NCBI RefSeq assembly: GCF_009363435.1
Contig: NZ_CP045354.1
Coordinates: 62,001-126,000 of the forward strand
Length of the DNA: 64,000 nucleotides
Source of the DNA: Labrenzia sp. THAF82
GTDB taxonomy: Bacteria; Pseudomonadota; Alphaproteobacteria; Rhizobiales; Stappiaceae
Direction: 5' to 3'
Part shown: positions 54,482-63,304 of the stretch, one piece after another
Layout of the letters: each line of letters begins with the position of its first letter
Position numbering within the stretch: position 1 is the stretch's first letter
Notes under the pieces: model-generated
Databases searched by the model: none
Told to the model about the DNA's origin: nothing
What the model saw: the letters and a program-made list of their open reading frames with translations, nothing else
Made by a program: the position numbers and the translations under genes

Positions 54482-54578
54482 TCCTCTCGATACCGTTCTG
54501 AATCTCGGCACATTTGCGTTTATCGGCTTCATCGTCTGGTTGATGATGCGGAAAAGCCCTGACGACACCGAAAAATAG
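54468..54578 (+). CDS. 36-residue single-helix membrane peptide
   Basis: The reading is MLTGDPLDTVLNLGTFAFIG followed by FIVWLMMRKSPDDTEK, one hydrophobic helix and a charged end. It starts 14 bases inside the end of the BCCT gene, with AAGGA 8 bases upstream. The good ribosome site and coupling suggest it is translated. It may be an accessory peptide of the transporter; this is a guess. Confidence 0.6.
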   Translation: MLTGDPLDTVLNLGTFAFIGFIVWLMMRKSPDDTEK

Positions 54579-54591
54579 ACTTCGGCCTGCG

Positions 54592-55065
54592 CTACAGCGA
54601 AAAGTCAGGCCTGGTGAGCATGAGCCACACGATTGCCATTACTGCGAAGAAGGCCGGAAACCCAAATGCAAACCAGACCCGGTAGAGCCGGTGATACCTC
54701 TCAGGCAATTTCGTGCCGGCTTCAGCGGCGGCAACTGCAAGTCTGTGCATTCTGATCTGGATCCAGACCACCGGCAACCAGAACAGGCCGACAAAAACAT
54801 AAAGACAGAGTGAAACCAGCACCCAGCCTTCAAGCAGAGACCAGCCGACCTCGCGCGTCAGCAGATATCCGGTAATCGGCTGCGCCACGGCAGCTGTCGC
54901 CGTAAATACCGTATCTGCCAGCACAACGATGCCGGAAACGTGGGCAATCAGGCGAGGGTCTCGCGACCGGTTGGAAATGACCATGAAAAACGCAATGCCG
55001 GCACCAGTGCCAAGTAGCACGCAAGCTCCGATCACATGCGCGTATCGCAGCAGTTCGTACCACAT
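54592..55065 (-). CDS. DUF2269-family membrane protein
   Basis: A 157-residue protein with four hydrophobic helices, starting MWYELLRYAHVIGACVLLGTGAG. The arrangement YxxLRxxHVxGA and the RVWFAFGFPAFFAV end fit DUF2269 (COG5528), an integral membrane group of unknown function. The start at 55065 overlaps the stop of the upstream epimerase-like gene and is preceded by GGAGG. Together these two genes form an operon. Confidence 0.8.
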   Translation of the reverse strand: MWYELLRYAHVIGACVLLGTGAGIAFFMVISNRSRDPRLIAHVSGIVVLADTVFTATAAVAQPITGYLLTREVGWSLLEGWVLVSLCLYVFVGLFWLPVVWIQIRMHRLAVAAAEAGTKLPERYHRLYRVWFAFGFPAFFAVMAIVWLMLTRPDFSL

Positions 55066-56360
55066 CAGCGGTCCTCCAGAAGGAACGCAACGAACACTGC
55101 CAGCAAAATTGCCGGAAGTACTTTGACAAAGGGGCCAAGAGGGTCTGACCATAAATCGGCGGCAAGCCATGACCCGAATAAGAGATAAGCACCTGATACC
55201 AGTATCATGCCAGCACATGCCTTCCGGCTCCAACGCCTGACAAGAACAGCCGCGCCAAGCACCAGATCCGCAACAATGCCGCCGATCACAGCAACCGCGG
55301 CGATGCCGGATGACACATTGCGCTCTGTCAGGACGGACTTCGCATTTTCGAAAGACAAGATCCCGATCAGTCCGGACAACAACCAGAAAACGGACAAACA
55401 GCCAATCGCCAGAGGCAACAGGAGATACATCCGCGAAAAGGTTCTTTCCTGCGCCGTTGCGGGTATTGCTGCAAGTGTCTCTTCAAGGCTTCTAACTGCC
55501 AACCCACCTCGTTCATGCCAATGCGACGGATCTCCGGTGATGCCTGATTTCAAGGAACGGAGGGCGTTGGTTCTTAGCGGCGAACGCCAGCCCAACCAGC
55601 CAAGCAGGTCGGCACCTGTTCCAACCAGCCTGAGCAGCCATTCAGGTATTTCGATTTCCGCTGACCACTTTGGGTAGCCAAGCCAGGACCTGATCCTGCG
55701 TGTCAGTTCCGCAAATGTGTGGGTTTCTGTTTCGCCAAGATCCGCAACAAAATGGGTTCCCAGTTTACCACCGGCAGCGTGAGCAACCGCGGCCGCCAAA
55801 TCGTCGACATGAATGGTCTGGATAGGCGCATCGGCAAAGACCCGGCCACCGATGCAAGGTGTTGCTGCTGATGCGCGCAGCAAAGCGGACCCGCCATACG
55901 CTTCAGAACCGAGCACCAGAACGGGCCGCAAAATGATCCAGTTTGTTGCAGAGGCCATGACAACTGCATCACCGCGGGCTTTGGTTCGGAAAAACGCCGT
56001 CGGCGCGTCTTCAGAAACGCCCGCAGCGGAAATCTGGACAAATGTCGCATGCGTTCCTGAGAGCGCTGAAACGATCCGTTCCACTGCGCCTACGTGGATT
56101 GCATTTAGATTGTCACGTGTTCCATCCTGCAGTGCACCGGAGGCGTTCACGACGACATCGGCATCACCCAGCAATTCTTTCCAATCGGATTCCAGCGTTT
56201 GGGAAATATCTCGAATTATCCAGACGAGGTCAGGAAAGACCTTTTTTGCGCTTTCCAAAGAACGCCCGACACCACAGACCGCATAACCGTCTGCCTGCAA
56301 GGCCCTGACGCAAGCCGCACCGATAAAGCCGTAAGCGCCGAGGACGACCGCCTTTTTCAT
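55065..56360 (-). CDS. NAD(P)-binding epimerase-like domain with DoxX-like membrane end
   Basis: A 431-residue protein. Residues 1-290 are an atypical SDR (KKAVVLGAYGFIGAACVRAL, VVNASGALQDG near 73, then WIILRPVLVLGSEAYGG). Residues 305-430 hold four hydrophobic helices like DoxX. The fusion occurs in several bacteria with DUF2269 neighbours. The ATG at 56360 is preferred since AAAGG lies 7 bases ahead; the GTG at 56366 is too close. Function unknown, perhaps a membrane-bound oxidoreductase. Confidence 0.8.
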   Translation of the reverse strand: MKKAVVLGAYGFIGAACVRALQADGYAVCGVGRSLESAKKVFPDLVWIIRDISQTLESDWKELLGDADVVVNASGALQDGTRDNLNAIHVGAVERIVSALSGTHATFVQISAAGVSEDAPTAFFRTKARGDAVVMASATNWIILRPVLVLGSEAYGGSALLRASAATPCIGGRVFADAPIQTIHVDDLAAAVAHAAGGKLGTHFVADLGETETHTFAELTRRIRSWLGYPKWSAEIEIPEWLLRLVGTGADLLGWLGWRSPLRTNALRSLKSGITGDPSHWHERGGLAVRSLEETLAAIPATAQERTFSRMYLLLPLAIGCLSVFWLLSGLIGILSFENAKSVLTERNVSSGIAAVAVIGGIVADLVLGAAVLVRRWSRKACAGMILVSGAYLLFGSWLAADLWSDPLGPFVKVLPAILLAVFVAFLLEDR

Positions 56361-56433
56361 CAGCACACCTTTCCCGAACCGCGGTTTAGCGTTTTAGGCC
56401 GGTGCAACGGGCAAGTAAAACCGAAAAGGCGCT

Positions 56434-57309
56434 TTAGCGCTGGCTGTAGTAAAGGCCAACCACGTGTTCAGCCTCGGCAAAGAACAGCCAACGGGATGCG
56501 AACGTTCCTGCAAGATAGGCAAGGGCCGCCAGCCCGGCGCTGAAAACTCCGGCAGGCAAAAGAGCAATGATCACAATCGGTAAAAGGCAATTCAGAAGAA
56601 ATGCGATTGCGCGCAGCTTCTGGGCATGCTTTCGACCGACCACATAGACCATTTCTTTCAGGAGGTAGTTGGTGCCGGTATGGGGTGGTTCGAAGAGGCG
56701 AACCTTGCCACGGTCGCCTAGACCCGTTGCGGTTTCAGTCGTGTGTCCACGTTCTGCAAAACGGCGATCTCCAAGCACCCAATATAAAAACTGCACGCCG
56801 CCCGCAACGGCGAGCAGAACCAGTGCTGCCATCGACTGGGCGGCCAGAACGGCCCCTCCTGCCAATGAGAGAGTTACCATGTGAAGAGGTGTCAGCCAGT
56901 GGTTCCAGCGCGGCACTGTGGCCAGCTGAGCGTAGATCATGCTGGTCGCATAGACAGTTGCTAAGCTCAAAGCAGCTCCAAGAATCCCGACCGGGACAAG
57001 CAATCGGTCGAAAAAGACCGCGGCAAACCCATAAAGACCCATCACCAGAAGTGCAGAAACAGAGAGCCAGGCTTCACGCGACAGCCAACTGCTGCGCCAC
57101 TGCGAAAACGCTTTCAGCGCCCGCTGCGGATTGCCGAGGTGAAAGGTCGACGCGACCAATCCACCAACAGCAAGCGCATACGCAATGGCAAAACAAAAGA
57201 ACGCGGTCCATCCCGTTACGGCGGGTTGACCGATCCCGAGCCAGGCAAGATACCCAAAACCAAGGCCCGACAATACGGTAAAAACGATAACTGAGGGTGC
57301 CGGATGCAT
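56434..57309 (-). CDS. soeC: Sulfite dehydrogenase membrane anchor SoeC-like
   Basis: A 291-residue DmsC/NrfD-type anchor with about eight membrane helices, starting MHPAPSVIVFTVLSGLGFGYLAWLG and including a STFHLGNPQRALKAFSQWRSSWLSREA block near 55. Such proteins bind quinone and anchor the catalytic subunits. It shares 1 base with the SoeB stop, so is coupled. In SoeABC it would pass electrons from sulfite to the quinone pool. Confidence 0.82.
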   Translation of the reverse strand: MHPAPSVIVFTVLSGLGFGYLAWLGIGQPAVTGWTAFFCFAIAYALAVGGLVASTFHLGNPQRALKAFSQWRSSWLSREAWLSVSALLVMGLYGFAAVFFDRLLVPVGILGAALSLATVYATSMIYAQLATVPRWNHWLTPLHMVTLSLAGGAVLAAQSMAALVLLAVAGGVQFLYWVLGDRRFAERGHTTETATGLGDRGKVRLFEPPHTGTNYLLKEMVYVVGRKHAQKLRAIAFLLNCLLPIVIIALLPAGVFSAGLAALAYLAGTFASRWLFFAEAEHVVGLYYSQR

Positions 57310-58052
57310 CAGAACGCCTCCAGTGTCTTGTCGAGCCAGGCCAAAAACCCTTTGGGCGAGTCGGCAACTGGTTTCAATTGTTGAGCTGTCGTGTCGGCGG
57401 TCAGGCGGTCTTTTGCCCGAGGCGGCAAGTACTTGTTGACCGGCTTGGTGCCCTGCTCCGGCATCAGATCCATTCCCCCGCGTTCTGCTGTAAGGCGGGA
57501 TACATTGCTCTCAGGATCGCTGAAGTCTCCGAAATGGCGTGCCCCGGCCGGACAGGTTCTGACACACGCAGGCACCCGATCTTCCTCGGGCAAGTTCTCA
57601 TTGTAGATCCGGTCGACACACAGGGTGCATTTTTTCATTACACCAGCGGACTGGTCCAGCTCTCGAGCGCCATAGGGACAAGCCCAAGCACACAACCCGC
57701 AGCCAATACAGGCATCTTCGTCAACAAGGACGATCCCGTCTTCCACCCGCTTGTAACTGGCACCTGTCGGACAGACCGTGACGCAAGGCGCATCGTCGCA
57801 ATGAAGGCAGGATTTCGGAAAATGAATGGTCTGCGCAGCACCGTTTGACGGTTGAACCTCAAAGGCGTGCACACGGTTCAGAAAAGTTCCGACGGGATCG
57901 CCGCCATAAGCATCGTTGTCACTCAACGCGACGCCATAGTTTTCTGTGTTCCAGCCTTTGCAGGCCGTTACGCAAGCATGGCAGCCGACGCATGTGTCGA
58001 GATCGATGACAAGGCCGAGTTTCTTTTCCGTGTGATCAGGCAACGTGGTCAT
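57309..58052 (-). CDS. soeB: Four-cluster ferredoxin subunit SoeB-like
   Basis: A 247-residue iron-sulfur protein with four 4Fe-4S sets: CVGCHACVTACKGW near 21, CLHCDDAPCVTVCP near 83, CIGCGLCAWACPYG near 115 and CTLCVDRIYN with CVRTCPAGA near 142-165. It is the electron-transfer subunit of a DmsB/SoeB-type complex on the cytoplasmic face. It overlaps SoeA by 4 bases and SoeC by 1. Confidence 0.87.
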   Translation of the reverse strand: MTTLPDHTEKKLGLVIDLDTCVGCHACVTACKGWNTENYGVALSDNDAYGGDPVGTFLNRVHAFEVQPSNGAAQTIHFPKSCLHCDDAPCVTVCPTGASYKRVEDGIVLVDEDACIGCGLCAWACPYGARELDQSAGVMKKCTLCVDRIYNENLPEEDRVPACVRTCPAGARHFGDFSDPESNVSRLTAERGGMDLMPEQGTKPVNKYLPPRAKDRLTADTTAQQLKPVADSPKGFLAWLDKTLEAF

Positions 58053-60874
58053 GGGCGCACCTTCTGACGAACGGTTTTCGGGCCTTTTCCAACCGGCGAC
58101 CGTAGTTCAGGGAACGCCGGGCTGCATTCGTCCGGTGGGCCTGTTTTTTCAATTCGGACCCGCAGGTCAAACCAGGCGGCCTGTCCCGTGATGGGATCCG
58201 AATTGGACCACCTCAGTCCGTCACCCTTTGGCGGCAGCAGCTCATTGATGAGATGATTGAGCAAGAAACCCTTGGTGGCCTCAGGCGCATCGCCATCCAG
58301 CGCCCATGCGCCTTTGCGTTTGCCAATGGCGTTCCATGTCCAGACGGTGTTTTCGTTTAGAGCCGCCATCAAGGCGACTGGAACCACTATCTCGCCGTGG
58401 AGCGAGGTGACCCGCGCCCAGTCGCCATCCTGAAAGCCATGCTGTTCCCAGATTTTCGTTGGCACATACAACGGATTGTGACCATGGATCTGTCTCAGCC
58501 AAGCATTTTGGCTGCCCCAGGAGTGGTACATGGCCATTGGCCGTTGCGTGAGCGCATGGACCGGGTAATCAGCTTCATCCACGTGGGCATCTTCCAGCGG
58601 CGGATACCACACAGGCAACGGCTCGAACGTTTCCTTGATGCGCTCGCGCAGGTGATCGGGCGGTTGACGGTCACCGTGCCCCTCCGCTGCCAGCTGAAAG
58701 CGGCGCATGGGCTCGGAGTAGAGTTCAAAAAGATAGGGCTGAGGCTTGTCGTAAAAACCAAGTTCGACTGCCCAATCCTGATATGCCGCGTTCCAGGGTT
58801 TGTAGAAGGCTGCTTCGTCTGGAACATGCTCGACAAAAAAACCACCGTTTTCGATGTATCGGTCGAGTTGTTCCGGATTGACGTCGCCTCTGCCTTTGTC
58901 AGATCCATCACCCCGGAATCCCGCCAATGGACCAATGCCCGGCCGGCGTTGGTGATTGACCATATAGTCGGCATAGTCGCGATATTTGGCACTGCCATCT
59001 TCTTCGACAAAGCCGGGAAGTTTCAGCCGCACACCGAGGTCGACCAGCACAGACTGGAAACCTCTGACATCCCTGTCCGGCTCAATCACCGGCCAGCGGA
59101 TGGCGTCAGCAGCCGCGTCGGCTTCACAAATCGGTCGATCCAGCAGGCTGATGCAGTCGTGGCGTTCCAGATAGGTCGTGTCCGGGAGAATGAGATCCGC
59201 ATAGGCAACCATTTCCGATGAATAGGCATCGGAATAGATTATCCGCGGGATAACGTAGTTGCCGTCCTCATCCTTGTCGGTCAGCATCTCCATGACACCC
59301 TTGGTGTTCATGGAGGAATTCCAGGACATGTTCGCCATATAAAGAAACAGGGTATCGATCCTATAAGGATCTCCCGCATGGGCGTTGGAAATCACCATGT
59401 GCATCAGCCCGTGGGCCGACATCGGGTTCTCCCAGGAAAAAGCCTTGTCGATGCGCGCAGGCGTGCCGTCTTCCTTCAGCGCCAGATCATCCGGTCCCCG
59501 AACAAAACCCAGATGCGGCCCGTCCAGCGGACAATCCGGTTTGGAATGGCAATGAGGCGTCGGGTGTGCCGTAACCTGCTTCGGGTAAGGCGGCTTGAAC
59601 CGGAAACCACCGGGCACTTCCACAGTCCCGAGCAGGATCTGTAGGAAATGCAGCGACCGACAAGTCTGGAAACCGTTCGAATGAGCGGAGATCCCCCGCA
59701 TGGCATGAAAACTGACCGGACGGCCGGGCATCTTTTCGTGACGGTCTCCACGAAAGTCTGTCCACGGCTGGTCCAACTCAAACGCCTCTTCAAAGGCAAC
59801 GCGGGCCAATTCGGCAGCAATCGCGCGGATGCGCTGTGCCGACACACCACATTTTTCGGCCACAGCTTCAGGGCTGTAGGCATCATCCAGATATTTCTCA
59901 GCAAGTAGCTGGAACACTGTCCTGTGTGTCAGACCATCCTTTTCATACTGGGCCGCAAGATCCGGTTTGACGCCTCTTTGGTCGAATGCCGTCGGCTGGC
60001 CGCTGTTGCGGTCAATGACAAGTGTTTTGCCGGCCTCATCCCGCAACAGCAGCCCGAATTCAGGTGAGGCCGGGTCGTTGTTCACCAGGCATGGCGCATT
60101 GGTGAAGCGGGACAGGTATGCCAGATCGATCTTGCCGCTTTGAAGAAGCGTGTGGACCAACGACAGGATGAACAGACCATCGGTGCCCGGGGTTATCCCG
60201 ACCCATTCGTCGGCGATCGCATTGTAGCCGGACCGAACCGGATTGATGCCGATGACTTTGCCGCCATGTGCCTTGAGCTTGCCAAGCCCCATTTTGATGG
60301 GATTGGAATCATGGTCTTCGGCAACACCGAACAACAGAAACAGTTTTGTCCTGTCCCAATCGGGTTGGCCGAATTCCCAAAAGGCACCACCCATTGTGTA
60401 AATGCCACCTGCGGCCATGTTCACCGAACAGAAACCGCCATGCGCCGCATAGTTGGGAGTGCCGAAATTTTGCGCCCAGAAACTGGTAAAGCTCTGGGAC
60501 TGGTCCCGCCCGGTGAAAAAGGCAAGTTTTTCAGGTGCGGACTTGCGGATGGGCGCCAGCCAGCCAGTGGCAATTTCCAGTGCCTCATCCCAGCTGATTT
60601 CCTCAAATTCACCCGACCCTCTTGGCCCCTTACGCTTGAGGGGTGCACGCAGGCGCGACGGCGCATTCACCTGCATGATGCCGGACGAACCCTTGGCGCA
60701 CAGCACGCCCTTGTTGACCGGGTGATCTCTGTTGCCCTCGATATAGGCAACCTTGCCGTCTTTCATGTGGACGTTGATGCCGCACCTGCAGGCGCACATG
60801 TAGCAGGTGGTCTGACGAATTTCGTCAGATACAAGTGGAGATGTCTCCACAGATGGCTGCTGGTGTCTGCCCAA
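58049..60874 (-). CDS. soeA: Molybdopterin oxidoreductase, SoeA-like sulfite dehydrogenase
   Basis: A 941-residue molybdenum enzyme. The N-terminal 4Fe-4S set is CYMCACRCGINVH near 24 with CAKG near 58, followed by MGD-binding segments (FFTGRDQSQSF near 115, GKVIGINPVRSGYNAIADEW near 207). There is no Tat signal, so it acts in the cytoplasm, as known for SoeA. Length and neighbours fit SoeABC, which oxidises sulfite to sulfate. A DMSO-reductase-type enzyme is the alternative. The start is TTG at 60874 because AGGAGG lies just upstream. Confidence 0.8.
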   Translation of the reverse strand: MGRHQQPSVETSPLVSDEIRQTTCYMCACRCGINVHMKDGKVAYIEGNRDHPVNKGVLCAKGSSGIMQVNAPSRLRAPLKRKGPRGSGEFEEISWDEALEIATGWLAPIRKSAPEKLAFFTGRDQSQSFTSFWAQNFGTPNYAAHGGFCSVNMAAGGIYTMGGAFWEFGQPDWDRTKLFLLFGVAEDHDSNPIKMGLGKLKAHGGKVIGINPVRSGYNAIADEWVGITPGTDGLFILSLVHTLLQSGKIDLAYLSRFTNAPCLVNNDPASPEFGLLLRDEAGKTLVIDRNSGQPTAFDQRGVKPDLAAQYEKDGLTHRTVFQLLAEKYLDDAYSPEAVAEKCGVSAQRIRAIAAELARVAFEEAFELDQPWTDFRGDRHEKMPGRPVSFHAMRGISAHSNGFQTCRSLHFLQILLGTVEVPGGFRFKPPYPKQVTAHPTPHCHSKPDCPLDGPHLGFVRGPDDLALKEDGTPARIDKAFSWENPMSAHGLMHMVISNAHAGDPYRIDTLFLYMANMSWNSSMNTKGVMEMLTDKDEDGNYVIPRIIYSDAYSSEMVAYADLILPDTTYLERHDCISLLDRPICEADAAADAIRWPVIEPDRDVRGFQSVLVDLGVRLKLPGFVEEDGSAKYRDYADYMVNHQRRPGIGPLAGFRGDGSDKGRGDVNPEQLDRYIENGGFFVEHVPDEAAFYKPWNAAYQDWAVELGFYDKPQPYLFELYSEPMRRFQLAAEGHGDRQPPDHLRERIKETFEPLPVWYPPLEDAHVDEADYPVHALTQRPMAMYHSWGSQNAWLRQIHGHNPLYVPTKIWEQHGFQDGDWARVTSLHGEIVVPVALMAALNENTVWTWNAIGKRKGAWALDGDAPEATKGFLLNHLINELLPPKGDGLRWSNSDPITGQAAWFDLRVRIEKTGPPDECSPAFPELRSPVGKGPKTVRQKVRP

Positions 60875-61205
60875 GTCCCCTCCTCTGGCCTTTAGAAATT
60901 TTTTCTAAAAACCGCTCCTGTGCAGCAAGTCTTATGTGCTTAAGTATGTATTTGTAGGATGCGTTGGCGTCAATCAACGTCTTCGGTGCGGCGGCATATG
61001 TCGGGATTCTACCGAAAAGAACGTTTTTCGTGGCGCAAAACGACAAAAATTCCCTCTCCAGCGGCGACCCGGAAAGTGTCTGGAAAAAGTCAGGTTTCAG
61101 CTTCACATCTCAGACCACAGAAATCTGTGGGGAGGTCTTGGCTGACTAAAAAAGGCCGCCCGATGGGCGGCCTTTCCGTATGCCAATTTAAGAGCAGTTG
61201 AAGCT
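60875..61205. other. Upstream region of soeA with dyads
   Basis: This 331-base gap carries TTTAGAAATTTTTTCTAAA (60891-60909), an inverted repeat just ahead of the soeA ribosome site, and CCACAGAAATCTGTGG (61115-61130), a second dyad. Both may be operators. The other end holds the terminator of the following gene. A 93-codon reading on the minus strand near 60825-61106 has no family and overlaps soeA. Confidence 0.5.
61151..61175 (-). terminator. Strong intrinsic terminator
   Basis: AAAGGCCGCCC and GGGCGGCCTTT form a perfect 11-base stem with a 3-base loop, followed on the minus strand by T-rich sequence. It ends the binding-protein gene 61206-62195, 30 bases after its stop. Confidence 0.9.
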
Positions 61206-62195
61206 CTAGAGCTTGTCTGTTACCGCAGTTGAAGTGGCACCTTCCGGTTCTTTCGTGATAACCGGGTCTGAACCACCTGAAAGCAGCGACTTGACCGTAC
61301 GATTGTAAGCTTCCATGTCGAGCTTGCCATCGGCTCCATCAACCAGCTTGTTGATCTCGCCAACCATGCGGATCTGGTGCTTTTCCGTCTGTGCGCCCGT
61401 GGCGTCGTTTTCAAGCACGATTTCAGCAGCTTCTTCCGGGTTTGCTGCGGAATACTCCCAGCCTTTCATGGTTGCTTTGACGAACCGTGCCAGTTTGTCG
61501 ACCATGGCCGGATCATCCAGGCTGGACTCCAGTACGTAGAGACCGTCCTCGAGGGTTGCGACACCCTGGTCTTCATATTTGAAGACAATCAGTTCATCTT
61601 CCGGAATGCCTGCGTCTATGACCTGCCAATATTCATTGTAAGTCATGGTGGAGATGCAATCGGCCTGCTTCTGGAGCAGCGGATCAACGTTGAAGCCCTG
61701 CTTGAGAACCGTCACTCCGCCGTCGCTACCATCCGTTGGAATGCCCAACTGGCTCATCCAGGACAGAAACGGGTATTCGTTGCCGAAGAACCATACGCCC
61801 AGTGTCTTGCCCTTGAAGTCTTCCGGCGAAGTGATGCCGGTGTCCTTGCGGCAAGTCAGCATCATTCCGGACTTCTTGAAAGGCTGTGCAATGTTGACCA
61901 GCGGCACACCTTTTTCGCGGGACGCCAAAGCGGACGGCATCCAGTCGATGATCACGTCAGCACCACCACCGGCAATAACCTGAGGCGGTGCGATGTCTGG
62001 ACCACCCGGCTTGATCGTTACATCCAGGCCTTCTTCTTCATAAAAGCCCTTGTCCTTGGCGACGTAGTAGCCGGCGAATTGTCCCTGTGTGACCCATTTC
62101 AGCTGCAACGTCAGTTCGTCCGCGGCATGTGCCGCGCCCGAAACCAGGCTCGCGCCCAAGACGGACACAAGCGCCAGATTCTTCAATGCCTTCAT
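61206..62195 (-). CDS. NMT1/ThiY-type ABC substrate-binding protein
   Basis: A 329-residue exported protein: MKALKNLALVSVLGASLVSGAAHA signal, then LTLQLKWVTQGQFAGYYVAKDKGFYEEEGLDV, the NMT1 (thiamine-precursor or pyrimidine) binding family start. AGGGG lies 7 bases before the ATG at 62195. Relatives bind thiamine pyrimidines, pyrimidines or sulfonates. The RutR-like dyad upstream favours a pyrimidine. No permease or ATPase gene is adjacent in the window. Ends with a strong terminator. Confidence 0.88.
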   Translation of the reverse strand: MKALKNLALVSVLGASLVSGAAHAADELTLQLKWVTQGQFAGYYVAKDKGFYEEEGLDVTIKPGGPDIAPPQVIAGGGADVIIDWMPSALASREKGVPLVNIAQPFKKSGMMLTCRKDTGITSPEDFKGKTLGVWFFGNEYPFLSWMSQLGIPTDGSDGGVTVLKQGFNVDPLLQKQADCISTMTYNEYWQVIDAGIPEDELIVFKYEDQGVATLEDGLYVLESSLDDPAMVDKLARFVKATMKGWEYSAANPEEAAEIVLENDATGAQTEKHQIRMVGEINKLVDGADGKLDMEAYNRTVKSLLSGGSDPVITKEPEGATSTAVTDKL

Positions 62196-62601
62196 TGCCA
62201 TTCCCCTACTGGTTACGGGCCTCGTCACATGGACGGGTCCCTTCTCTGGAATTCACCACTCTATGCTGAACCAACCGGCGAGTGTTTTAAAGCCGCCTAA
62301 TTGGGTGCCAGCAATCTGGCCGTGTTGTCTGCGACGGGGCGCTTACCTTCTCGTACACAGGTCACTGACCATTTGGTCAAGAAAATCTAGAAAGCTGCCC
62401 CGTCTCTGGTCAAGGTTATTTTTTAATCAAGCAGACATAAGCGCCAATTTGAGCGCGTATTCAGGTTGCGGAGCCGAAAAATGGGATTTTTGGTTGCCTA
62501 ACGCACCGGAAGACGATCCATTGTTCGCTTTTGACAGGACCGACTGCCGGAAACAAACGCAAATCAGCGTAGTCTCGGCGGCGAAACCGGATAGACGCTA
62601 C
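62196..62601. other. Divergent control region
   Basis: This 406-base gap separates the binding-protein gene from the nitroreductase gene. It contains a RutR-like dyad at 62365-62380 and an additional half-site TGGTCAA at 62407-62413. No other gene was seen. Confidence 0.6.
62365..62380. promoter_or_regulatory. RutR-like palindrome
   Basis: CTGACCATTTGGTCAA matches TTGACCA-NN-TGGTCAA at 13 of 14 defined positions. TGACCATTTGGTCA is a perfect 14-base palindrome apart from its central TT. It is about 170 bases before the binding-protein start and 220 before the nitroreductase start. Confidence 0.65.
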
Positions 62602-63297
62602 ATGATTGCCAAATCTGCACTTAATTATCGACCGCTTCCCTTGCCTGACCGGCGGCAGTTTACCGATGCAGAAATGCAGGCAAGAGCTGATGCGTTTCTT
62701 GAAGATGTGCGCACGCGTCACACGATCCGGCATTTTTCCGACCGTCCGGTCGAACGAGCCGTCATTGAAACCTGCATCCGCGCTGCCGGAACCGCGCCAA
62801 GTGGTGCGAACCATCAACCCTGGCATTTCGTTGCAATTGCCAATCCTGCCTTGAAGCGCACGATCCGCGAAGCTGCCGAAGAAGAAGAGAAGAAGTTTTA
62901 TGCCGGCGGTGCCGGGGATGAATGGATCAAGGCGCTTGAGCCGATCGGAACCAATGCTGACAAACCTCACCTGGAGATTGCTCCCTGGCTGATTGTTGTT
63001 TTTGCACAGCGTTGGGGAACCTATGACGATGGCACCCGGTACAAGCACTACTACGTGCCAGAAAGCGTCGGCATTGCGACCGGCGTTCTGATCACGGCGC
63101 TTCATCATGCCGGATTGTCGACATTGACCCACACGCCCAACCCAATGAAGTTCCTGAACGAAATTCTCCAACGACCCGAGGCTGAAAAACCGGTCATGAT
63201 CCTTGCGGCCGGACATCCTGCAGAAGATGCGACCGTGCCCGCTGCGGCAAAACTGAAGAAACCCTTGGACCAGATCCTCAGCGTCTTTGACGACTAG
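62602..63297 (+). CDS. Nitroreductase-family flavoprotein, iodotyrosine-deiodinase-like
   Basis: A 231-residue FMN protein. RTRHTIRHFSDRPV near 38 binds FMN, APSGANHQPWHFVAIANP near 65, YYVPESVGIATGVLITALHHAGL near 153 and THTPNPMKFLNEILQRP near 178 match the iodotyrosine deiodinase/BluB-like branch. The EEEEKKFY segment near 96 is where lid residues fall in that branch. Reaction is unknown. The ATG at 62602 is chosen by homology; a longer open frame upstream has no family support. Confidence 0.85.
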   Translation: MIAKSALNYRPLPLPDRRQFTDAEMQARADAFLEDVRTRHTIRHFSDRPVERAVIETCIRAAGTAPSGANHQPWHFVAIANPALKRTIREAAEEEEKKFYAGGAGDEWIKALEPIGTNADKPHLEIAPWLIVVFAQRWGTYDDGTRYKHYYVPESVGIATGVLITALHHAGLSTLTHTPNPMKFLNEILQRPEAEKPVMILAAGHPAEDATVPAAAKLKKPLDQILSVFDD

Positions 63298-63304
63298 GAA
63301 TGGC

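Noticed and set aside
60825-61106. 93-codon minus-strand frame before soeA
   Set aside because: It overlaps the soeA start region and lacks any motif; the gap is better read as regulatory.
62089-62601. Long upstream extension of the nitroreductase frame
   Set aside because: It runs across the divergent control region and into the binding-protein gene, and carries no flavoprotein motif.
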